DNA of 64,000 nt, from assembly GCF_001742145.1 (NCBI RefSeq), contig NZ_CP015749.1, positions 3,534,001 through 3,598,000 on the forward strand. Reading direction: 5' to 3'. Position numbers and translations under genes: made by a program. The notes under the pieces were generated by a model. The model saw only the letters and a program-made list of their open reading frames with translations, had not been told where the DNA came from and did not search any database. Below, piece by piece: positions 1 to 7,525 of this stretch. This DNA is from Pectobacterium parmentieri. GTDB taxonomy: Bacteria; Pseudomonadota; Gammaproteobacteria; Enterobacterales; Enterobacteriaceae. Every line of letters starts with the position of its first letter. Within the stretch, counting starts at the first letter, position 1.

Positions 1-10
1 AGAAGGGAAT

Positions 11-1132
11 TTATTCGTCAAAGAACCAGTAGCCCTGATTAACCAACGCGGTTAATTCAGCCACGAATGCCGGATTCTCTAGTGCCTTGCCCAGTTCTTT
101 TTTACCGAGAACGGTGTAACGACACAATGCATCAGCCGCTTTTGGATCGACGGTATCCAGCCGTTCGCTATTGATGAAGTAGTCACCGCCCACTTCCAAA
201 ACTCGTAGCCCGCTCAGACGCGTCAACACACCACCGTCTATCAGTGCACCGATAATCTCATCCTGCTCATAAGGCGGTTCCGCCGGAGCGATATCCAACT
301 CGTGGCGCGGCGTTGTCACAAAGCGACCAAACCACGCTTTAAGCGCTTCTGGCTGATTAATCACGTCGATCATCATCTCGCGCAGACGGTCAAACTCATA
401 GGCTTCAACCCGCCCAGGATGTTCCCGACAGGTCAAATCAGGGTCGCTATAGTGCTCACCGCCGAGATCGTTCTCCAGCACGTAGTCAGCAAAACTGCTG
501 ATTAAGTCTCTACCGTTCGGCCCACGGAACCCCACAGAATAGTTAAGGGCGGTTTCGTGCGTAAAGCCATCATGTGGGAAGCCTGGCGGAATATAGAGAA
601 TGTCACCCGGCTCAAGATCTTCATCAATGATCGGCGGGAACGGATCGACATGCAGCAGCGCAGGATGCGAGCAGAACTGACGCATTGGCAGTTTGTCGCC
701 CACGCGCCAGCGGCGGCTGCCCATCCCCTGAATGATGAAGACATCGTACTGATCGATGTGTGGGCCAACACCGCCGCCCGGTACGGAAAAGGAGATCATC
801 AGATCGTCTAAACGCCAGTCCGGCAACACACGGAACGGGCGTACAAGTTCAGCAGACGGCGCATGCCAGTGGTTCACCGCCTGAGCCAACAGCGACCAGC
901 CGGTTTCACCCAGATGATCAAAATGTTCAAACGGCCCGTTACTGGCCTGCCACTGACCATCTTTATGGCTAACCAGACGGCTATCAACCTCAGCCTCCAT
1001 CGCCAGACCTGCCAGCTCGTCCGGCGTAATCGGATCGACGAAATTAGGGAAAGCATTCTTCAGTACAACAGGTTTTTTTTGCCAGTATTTTTCTAAGAAT
1101 TCGGGCCAATTAAGATTAAGTTGATAAGCCAT
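11..1132 (-). CDS. roxA: RoxA (YcfD), 50S ribosomal protein L16 arginine hydroxylase
   Basis: A 373-residue cytoplasmic JmjC-fold Fe(II)/2-oxoglutarate oxygenase that hydroxylates an arginine of ribosomal protein L16. The iron-binding HxD is visible in GPHIDQYDVF near residue 125, and the third ligand is the histidine in PPGFPHDGF near residue 187. The C-terminal winged-helix part (roughly residues 250-373) is present and the length matches the E. coli protein. The start MAYQLNLNWPEF is the usual family N-terminus. It is transcribed away from the large srf locus, with about 340 bases between the two starts. The gene looks intact. Confidence 0.95.
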   Translation of the reverse strand: MAYQLNLNWPEFLEKYWQKKPVVLKNAFPNFVDPITPDELAGLAMEAEVDSRLVSHKDGQWQASNGPFEHFDHLGETGWSLLAQAVNHWHAPSAELVRPFRVLPDWRLDDLMISFSVPGGGVGPHIDQYDVFIIQGMGSRRWRVGDKLPMRQFCSHPALLHVDPFPPIIDEDLEPGDILYIPPGFPHDGFTHETALNYSVGFRGPNGRDLISSFADYVLENDLGGEHYSDPDLTCREHPGRVEAYEFDRLREMMIDVINQPEALKAWFGRFVTTPRHELDIAPAEPPYEQDEIIGALIDGGVLTRLSGLRVLEVGGDYFINSERLDTVDPKAADALCRYTVLGKKELGKALENPAFVAELTALVNQGYWFFDE

Positions 1133-1475
1133 GCATTCACACCAGTGAGAAGAGAAACGAGCCTGATTATAAAGAAGGTGATACCAAAGCTACTTTGTCA
1201 TTGGTCAATGGGCAGGTGTTCAGAGAGGTGAAAAGTAAAGTGGTTGCGACCTTACATTGACCGCTTCAGCACCCGACGGCTACCGGAGGATTTATTAGGG
1301 AATAATCCGATACAACAGCGTTGATAAGCTTGAGTAAACAACGGCGTATTGGACTGACTTTTCTCAAATTTCAGGGGTTGCCAAATAAGATTAATCTTAT
1401 TAACATCCTTTATATAAGCTATATTGGCTTTCATTCTCAATCATATCAATCTACGTCGATAGCGTTGCTGCCTAA
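1133..1475. promoter_or_regulatory. Divergent intergenic region between roxA and the srf locus
   Basis: A 343-base A+T-rich gap that must hold the promoters for roxA (minus) and the first srf-locus gene (plus). A perfect 12-bp palindrome, AAGATTAATCTT, lies at 1387-1398. A weak promoter-like pair, TTAATC (1391-1396) and TATAAG (1413-1418), has a 16-base spacer and overlaps the palindrome, which is a plausible operator position. No gene is supported here. The short reading frame on the minus strand at 1252-1440 has no homology I recognise. Confidence 0.35.
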
Positions 1476-2792
1476 ATGATAAGAATAACAAGGACTGTTG
1501 AACCATCATCGAACTTGCAATGGCAGCTCACCTGCTATCCCGCAATGCTTTCCGCCGTTGAGCCACATTTATCCCTGTCCCACAGAAATATCTTTGCACA
1601 ACCCATGCAGGCAAATGATGGTGCAATCGAATGGTATAGCGAGCTCAATGGTCAGCCTATACGGTTGACGGACCTGCCCACATCGGAAAGGATGCGAGCA
1701 GAAGCGCTGCTAACGCAGAAACAGCACATAATCAGTGAGTTAAAGAATAAATTAGCGCAAGACCGTCGTGTATCCGAAGATGTGCTGCGGATGCTGACTC
1801 TTGCCAGCCAACAGCCTGCCGATTCAAGCATTTGGGTGATTGGTGACCAGCCTGTAATTACGGAACTGTCTCCCCCTCCGATAATCGCGGTAGCCCCCGT
1901 CATCGCGCCTCGACGCATCTGGTGGCCGTGGCTATTGTTGCTGTTATTGCTGGCTGTTCTGGCTCTATTCCTATTACGCGGTTGTCTGCCTGTGGCACCA
2001 ACAGAGCCTGCACAGCCACCTGAGTCAGTCACACCAACAGAGCCAGTAACACCAACAGAGCCCGTCACGCCCGAAAAACCTGTACAGCCAACCGAACCCG
2101 CTGCGCCCATAAAGCCACCAAAGCCTGTACCACCGCCAGTAACTAAGGCACTTTGTCCGGCACAGCGAACCGTTCAGCAGGCTCCAGAGGTAGTGATTAT
2201 CCTTGATGCATCCGGTTCAATGGCACTCAGTATGGATGCCACACCGGATGAACTAGAACGTTGGTTGGAAGGGAATGAGTTAGTCAGAGACATCGAACGT
2301 GAACCGCGTCGAATCAGCCTGGCACGCCAGTCAACAAGTAATATTATTGATAAATTACCCAAGGATATGAATATCAGCCTGGTAGCAGCGGCCGATTGCC
2401 GTAAGGTTACCGCCTCAACGCCGTTCCCACCGTCGAAGCGTACAGCATTAAAAAACCAGATCAATCGTATTGAGCCGATAGGAAAAACGGCCTTGGCGGA
2501 AGCATTGGAACAGGCAGGCAAACTGGTAGATGGTGTCGAACGCGATGCAATTATCCTGCTGGTTACCGATGGTGATGAAACTTGTGGCGGCGATCCCTGT
2601 GAAGTGGCCAGCAAGCTTAAAAAGAGCAAGCCTCGGTTACAAATAAATGTGGTTGATATCCTGAATACAGGCGCGGGCAATTGCATTGCCAGCAATACTG
2701 GCGGTAGCGTTTTTGCCGTTAACAATACTCAAGAATTCAGCAATATCATGAATAAGGCAATGAAAGAATATATCCCTGAAGGGTGTCAATAA
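1476..2792 (+). CDS. SrfA-like N-terminal domain fused to a periplasmic vWA domain
   Basis: A 438-residue protein. Residues 1-140 resemble the N-terminus of the downstream SrfA: both have an I(D/E)WY motif, a TDxxTSER/ATDSER-like stretch, and an IWVIGDQPVI segment matching VWLVGGKPII. One transmembrane helix follows (about 148-169, ending LLRGC), then a TEPVTP-repeat linker (about 172-225), then a vWA domain with a complete-looking MIDAS: DASGSM from residue 244, a conserved threonine in PIGKTALAEAL, and LVTDGDE. The predicted topology is N-in with the vWA domain in the periplasm. A role as a ligand-sensing or assembly subunit of the srf machine is inference. The ribosome-binding site is weak, so the exact start is uncertain. 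Confidence 0.7.
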   Translation: MIRITRTVEPSSNLQWQLTCYPAMLSAVEPHLSLSHRNIFAQPMQANDGAIEWYSELNGQPIRLTDLPTSERMRAEALLTQKQHIISELKNKLAQDRRVSEDVLRMLTLASQQPADSSIWVIGDQPVITELSPPPIIAVAPVIAPRRIWWPWLLLLLLLAVLALFLLRGCLPVAPTEPAQPPESVTPTEPVTPTEPVTPEKPVQPTEPAAPIKPPKPVPPPVTKALCPAQRTVQQAPEVVIILDASGSMALSMDATPDELERWLEGNELVRDIEREPRRISLARQSTSNIIDKLPKDMNISLVAAADCRKVTASTPFPPSKRTALKNQINRIEPIGKTALAEALEQAGKLVDGVERDAIILLVTDGDETCGGDPCEVASKLKKSKPRLQINVVDILNTGAGNCIASNTGGSVFAVNNTQEFSNIMNKAMKEYIPEGCQ

Positions 2793-2864
2793 TGGGGCTG
2801 GGTTTTCATAGAGACTGAAGCGTCGTCGCAAAGAAAACAATGTAGTGCCTAGAAAACATATTTG

Positions 2865-2981
2865 TACCCTAAATAATTCGAGTTGCAGGGCGGTGGCACG
2901 AGTCCCCAGAAGCTTACACGAGTATGTGACTGGGGTGATTAAGGGAAGCCAACATACAGGCAATTTGCAGTATGCCGGGTA
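2865..2981. repeat. Dispersed imperfect-palindrome intergenic repeat
   Basis: About 117 bases bounded by inverted ends: TACCCTAAATAATTCGAG on the left and, read on the opposite strand, TACCCGGCATACTGCAAATT on the right. The middle contains CCCCAG...CTTACA and GTGACTGGGGTG. The arrangement resembles short dispersed intergenic elements that I recall from Pectobacterium and Serratia genomes. It is non-coding and sits between the first two srf-locus genes, where it could form an RNA hairpin and influence read-through. The family name is not assigned. Confidence 0.5.
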
Positions 2982-3157
2982 TATTCCAATCGAAGGAATA
3001 GCGTGTGTTCACCCTGAATTATGCCAGAGGAATACCGAGAGCCTTTATTATCGCGTAGAGGCTAATCAAATGGCTCGTACACGACATTTTTAACGATCGC
3101 GAAAATAGTATATCGCGTCTTTCTACCTCTTTATTAACACAGCAAAGGCTTGCAAAC

Positions 3158-4522
3158 GTGAAAGAGATGTTTCTGTGCAGTGATAAGCTCGATAAGTATC
3201 AGTCCATGGGCGAAAACGGGCAAGCTGTACATATTTCAGCACTGCAACTTCGTGAAACATTACGTTTGCGCAAACAGCACGCTATCGCGGATACCCTTGC
3301 CATTCCCCAAATCAATGAACATGGCAACCGCATCGATTGGTATGCGCCATTTTCTGGCGACATCATCCCATGGTCTGCCGCTACCGACAGTGAGCGCCAA
3401 TCAGCGCTAAACCAGCTCGAAGTCAGTCAGGCAGCACTACGCCAGCTAAGCGAAGAACAGTGCCGAAATACTCAGCCGGAACAGCGGCTATTCGGTCAAT
3501 TATTGGAAAAAGCGCTACAGTTTCCCGATCAGCAGCACGTCTGGCTCGTCGGTGGAAAACCTATCATTAGTTTCTGGGGATTTGTGAACGCCCAGCATCA
3601 GGTTAGGCTTGACCCGCTGGACTGCTTACGCCCCGTGGCACCATTGATTCCAACCGTCACCACCACGGCTACGACGAGCGCTCCCTCTGCGACCACGGAT
3701 GCCAGCATTAACGCCCCCGTTCGGCGCGGCGCACGGAGGTTCCTCCCCGCCTGGCTGTGCTGGTTGCTCCCCTTGTTGCTGCTTCTGTTACTGGCACTGC
3801 TGCTTCTGCGTGGCTGTGTACCGGGGATCACCATTCCCATCCCCGGTTTCAGCATGAAGGGACCCGAATTACCAGCAATAAACCTGAATACACCAGAACT
3901 ACCACTGGTTTCATCGGTTACGGAGGGCACAAGCCTGGCCGTTACGGAATCCAGTGTCAGTTCAGTCAGTGGCAGTATATCTACAGCGATATCCGCGAAT
4001 GCGGGGTCAGAGAAGTCAGATCCTCCCCTGTTAGGAACATCATTACCGGAAGTCACGTCTCCTATACCGGCCCCGACAATCGCACCAGCCCCCTCTCTTT
4101 CAACGGCTTCCGAGGCAATCAATTCGGCCTCTGAAACCCGAACGCCGCTAAGCCTACCGCCAGAAGCGCTGGCACAAGGAAGTACGGCTTTTCTGAACGG
4201 ACTCTGGCATGCCGGTGCAGGTATTCAAGATCAGCGCACGGGTAAACCTCTGAGCCTGAGTTACCAGATCAAAGGTGGAGAAGGTGAAGTACAGATGGTG
4301 CGTGGCGATGGCGTCTCTTGCAAGGGGGCCGTTAATGCACAGACCCGTTCAGGGCAGCTCACCATTAATAACCAAGGCGAAGCTCAGTGCACCGATGGCT
4401 CGGTTTATCAAATGCCGGAAATTATCTGTATGCCTGGCGCAAAAAATATCGCGGATTGTAAAGGCCGTTACGATGCCAATACTCTTTTCCCTATCTCGAT
4501 GAAGCAGGAGGCAAGTAACTAA
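3158..4522 (+). CDS. srfA: SrfA family protein
   Basis: A 454-residue bitopic membrane protein that heads the srfABC set. The N-terminal cytoplasmic domain (about 1-180) contains DTLAIPQINE, RIDWYAP and VWLVGGKPII. A basic stretch and a strongly hydrophobic helix follow (about 196-218, ending LLLLRGC). A Ser/Thr/Pro-rich periplasmic linker comes next (220-345), then a small Cys-containing C-terminal domain starting FLNGLWHAGAG. The start is GTG at 3158, with an in-frame ATG nine bases later as an alternative. The stop is directly followed by the srfB ATG, so translation is probably coupled. Its molecular function is not established. Confidence 0.8.
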   Translation: MKEMFLCSDKLDKYQSMGENGQAVHISALQLRETLRLRKQHAIADTLAIPQINEHGNRIDWYAPFSGDIIPWSAATDSERQSALNQLEVSQAALRQLSEEQCRNTQPEQRLFGQLLEKALQFPDQQHVWLVGGKPIISFWGFVNAQHQVRLDPLDCLRPVAPLIPTVTTTATTSAPSATTDASINAPVRRGARRFLPAWLCWLLPLLLLLLLALLLLRGCVPGITIPIPGFSMKGPELPAINLNTPELPLVSSVTEGTSLAVTESSVSSVSGSISTAISANAGSEKSDPPLLGTSLPEVTSPIPAPTIAPAPSLSTASEAINSASETRTPLSLPPEALAQGSTAFLNGLWHAGAGIQDQRTGKPLSLSYQIKGGEGEVQMVRGDGVSCKGAVNAQTRSGQLTINNQGEAQCTDGSVYQMPEIICMPGAKNIADCKGRYDANTLFPISMKQEASN

Positions 4523-7500
4523 ATGCTGGCTGAACTCACTGATTTTAAAAAACAGGTCAAACTCATTCGTGACAGCGGGATCCAATTTCTTGATTTTGCT
4601 TTTACGTTACCTGCACGTAAAGAGTACGGTGAATTTCTACGCCAGCAAGGTGATGGCCCTGTTCTACGACTGGTCTATAACGAGCGCGAAGATAAGTACC
4701 ACATTCCAGCGCACGATAACGAAATGCCACGCTCCGTCGAGTCAGAATATTCTCTGGCAATTGAAGACTCATTACGGCTGTATCAGGGAGTCTGGGTTCC
4801 TCTCCCCTATTTCCGCTTCAACCCGCCACGCGCCTTTTCACAAGGGCCAGCCAACTGGGCTCGCGTTCAATTTCATGAACTAACTGAACCGGACGATAAG
4901 GGTAACACCTGGCGCGCCACTCTGATTTTTGATACTAAAATTTTTCCCGATCGTGAAAACACCCAGTATCTGGCTCCCAGTGAGGATGACGTTCGTTCTG
5001 GTGCAGGCTTTGCGCTAGCCAAACACGTACACGAAATGGGCGATTTTCTTTCCCAACACTGGGTAGAGGAATGGCTGAAGGATGTCTACACCACTCAAGC
5101 GCGCGAGCGATTACGCCAGCACTATGAAGATAATGAAGAAAAGCTGGTGCTTAAAGAACATCAGGCGCATTACCTGAATCTTCTCAGTGTGCTGGGCGAC
5201 ACCATTCACGTCCCGGAAGTACAGGTTAACGACGTCAAAATTCGCGATACAGCAATCCCTGTCGATCTGGTGCTAGATATTGGCAATTCGCGAAGCTGCG
5301 GTATTCTTATTGAAGAACATCGTGATGATAATAAAGGATTATCACAACTCTACCAGCTACAGCTACGCGACCTGAGCCAACCCCAATATGTCTATAATGA
5401 ACCATTTGACAGCCGGCTGGAATTTGCTCAGGCAGAGTTTGGTAAGCAGGATTTTTCGCTAAAGAGCGGCCGTAGCGACGCCTTTACGTGGCCAACAATC
5501 GGCCGAGTTGGCGGTGAAGCCTTCCGCATGGCAGCCCAACGCCTTGGTACTGAAGGCTCAACGGGCATTTCCAGTCCGAAACGATACCTCTGGGACGATC
5601 AATCCTATTCACCCGGCTGGCGATTCAGTCAGGCCTTCGTGAAATCGGATCGTGAGCCGCTGGCGACGGCGGCCCCCTTGCTCTACATGCTTAACGATCA
5701 GGGCAAATTATTGATACGCCTGCCCGAAGATGAGCGGATGCCCGTCTTTTCACCGATTTACAGCCGCAGCTCACTAATGACCATGATGTTGTCAGAAGTG
5801 TTGAGTCAGGCGCTAATGCAAATAAACAGCCCGGCACAACGGTTGAAGATGAACCATGCCAGCACGCCACGCCGCTTGCGTAATGTCATTATGACTGTGC
5901 CACCCGCCATGCCGAAGCCCGAACGCGCCATTTTCGAACAAAGCATGCACGATGCAATTCGTCTGGTGTGGAAATCTCTCGGCTGGGAAGCGATGGAATA
6001 TGAAGGTAGCGATACGCAGCAGTTGAAGCATCCCCACCCAGGTGTACATGTCAAATGGGATGAAGCGACCTGTGGTCAACTTGTCTACCTGTATAACGAG
6101 ACGCAAAATTATTTTGGCGGACGCACCGACGAATTCTTTTCCGCCACCCGCCGTCCAGATAATCAGATGTCAGGAACGGAAAAACGCAGCCTGAAAGTAG
6201 CCTCAATCGATATTGGTGGAGGCACGACAGATCTGGTTATTTCCCGCTACACCCTGGATGAAGGTCAGGGCATTAATGTACGCATCATCCCGAAACAGTT
6301 ATTCCGCGAAGGATTCAAAGTGGCGGGAGACGATATTCTGCTTGATGTCATCCGCCTTTATCTACAGCCAGCGGTAAAAGCCGCGATGATGAACGTGGGA
6401 CACAGCGATGTTGCGTCCGAGTCGATAATGTCACAACTGTTTGGCAGCGAATCGATTGAGGCTGGCAAACAAGTATTGCGTCAGCAATTGACGCTGCAAA
6501 TCTTCGCGCCGCTGGCTCTAGCGATTTTGCACCGCTACGAAGAGTACCAGCCCGATGAGGGACGTGAGCTTCTTAGTTACACGTTTCGTGAGCTATTGGA
6601 GATCAATGTACCAACGCAAAAAGTACAGGACTATGTGAACGACGCCGTTCGTCCTGGGCAGGACAGCGGCTGTGTTCCGTTCTCGATCCTTGATGTTCCG
6701 TTAGAGGTCGATTTATCCCAATTACATAATGAATTTATCAATCCGCGTAGCGGCCGGATGAATATTTGCCACAGTCTGCGTGCGCTGTGCGAAGTCCTGT
6801 GGCATTACAACTGCGATATTTTGTTGCTGACGGGTCGTCCATCACGTTTGCCCGGCATTCAAGCGCTGATCCGCCAGTTACAGCCAGTCCCACCGTCACG
6901 CGTGCTGCCGTTACATGGGTATGAAACTGGCGGCTGGTATCCGTTTAACAAAAAGGGATGTATTGACGATCCCAAGTCTACCGCTGTCGTCGGGGCCATG
7001 CTCTGCCTGCTGGCAGAAAACTCCAGGCTGAATAACTTTTACTTCCGCACGGCAAACTTTGTGCCCTATTCCACCATTCGCTATCTGGGCATGCTGGACG
7101 GCAACAATATCATCAAAGACAGTAACGTATTTTATCGGGATATCGATCTGGATGCCGAGAACTTCCAGCTTGATCAGGCGCAAGGGTTTGAGTCCCGAGG
7201 CGAAGTCCGCATTGGTTTCCGACAGCTTGACAATGAGCGCTGGCCCGCATCGGCACTGTACACCTTGAAAATAACCAACCCCAACCTTGCCAGCGAACTT
7301 GCAGGCGATGCCGTTATGCGTTTGCAACTGCTAGCCGAGCAGGGACGCCCCCGCAATGGTGAAGAAGCCGTCAGCCCAGAGCGATTCCGCATTGAATCGT
7401 TGGAAATGGAGAATGCACGCCGTAACTACGGTCGCAAAGATGTTGCATTCCAATTGAACACTATGGTCGGTAATGGCATGGGAGAAACCCATTACTGGCT

Positions 7501-7525
7501 GGACAGCGGGAGCGTTAAAAGCTAA
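4523..7525 (+). CDS. srfB: SrfB, large Hsp70/actin-fold ATPase-like protein
   Basis: A 1000-residue cytoplasmic protein of the SrfB family. Three signatures of the actin/Hsp70 nucleotide-binding fold are visible: phosphate-1-like DIGNSRSCG at 252-260, phosphate-2-like DIGGGTTD at 563-570, and an adenosine-motif-like TGRPSRLPG at 770-778. The roughly 250-residue N-terminal extension and the C-terminal tail (after about 850) are not recognised. In Salmonella, srfABC is known as an SsrB-regulated locus, and a Xenorhabdus SrfABC toxin has been reported. An ATP-driven chaperone or assembly role here is inferred from the fold. The stop TAA overlaps the srfC ATG by one base. Confidence 0.85.
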   Translation: MLAELTDFKKQVKLIRDSGIQFLDFAFTLPARKEYGEFLRQQGDGPVLRLVYNEREDKYHIPAHDNEMPRSVESEYSLAIEDSLRLYQGVWVPLPYFRFNPPRAFSQGPANWARVQFHELTEPDDKGNTWRATLIFDTKIFPDRENTQYLAPSEDDVRSGAGFALAKHVHEMGDFLSQHWVEEWLKDVYTTQARERLRQHYEDNEEKLVLKEHQAHYLNLLSVLGDTIHVPEVQVNDVKIRDTAIPVDLVLDIGNSRSCGILIEEHRDDNKGLSQLYQLQLRDLSQPQYVYNEPFDSRLEFAQAEFGKQDFSLKSGRSDAFTWPTIGRVGGEAFRMAAQRLGTEGSTGISSPKRYLWDDQSYSPGWRFSQAFVKSDREPLATAAPLLYMLNDQGKLLIRLPEDERMPVFSPIYSRSSLMTMMLSEVLSQALMQINSPAQRLKMNHASTPRRLRNVIMTVPPAMPKPERAIFEQSMHDAIRLVWKSLGWEAMEYEGSDTQQLKHPHPGVHVKWDEATCGQLVYLYNETQNYFGGRTDEFFSATRRPDNQMSGTEKRSLKVASIDIGGGTTDLVISRYTLDEGQGINVRIIPKQLFREGFKVAGDDILLDVIRLYLQPAVKAAMMNVGHSDVASESIMSQLFGSESIEAGKQVLRQQLTLQIFAPLALAILHRYEEYQPDEGRELLSYTFRELLEINVPTQKVQDYVNDAVRPGQDSGCVPFSILDVPLEVDLSQLHNEFINPRSGRMNICHSLRALCEVLWHYNCDILLLTGRPSRLPGIQALIRQLQPVPPSRVLPLHGYETGGWYPFNKKGCIDDPKSTAVVGAMLCLLAENSRLNNFYFRTANFVPYSTIRYLGMLDGNNIIKDSNVFYRDIDLDAENFQLDQAQGFESRGEVRIGFRQLDNERWPASALYTLKITNPNLASELAGDAVMRLQLLAEQGRPRNGEEAVSPERFRIESLEMENARRNYGRKDVAFQLNTMVGNGMGETHYWLDSGSVKS

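Noticed and set aside
1426..1490. Fur-box-like sequence upstream of the first srf gene
   Set aside because: Only a partial match to the 19-bp consensus on either strand, and one candidate lies across the start codon. Not enough to call.
1652..2725. Minus-strand frames of 152 and 183 residues
   Set aside because: They lie entirely opposite the vWA-fusion gene, and the apparent repeats come from reading the TEPVTP linker backwards.
2845..3093. 82-residue plus-strand frame between the first two srf genes
   Set aside because: It spans the palindromic repeat element, and its codons reflect that repeat rather than a protein.
3598..4134. Frames of 174 (minus) and 125 (plus) residues inside srfA
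   Set aside because: Shadows of the low-complexity Ser/Thr/Pro linker; no start-site signal and no family pattern.
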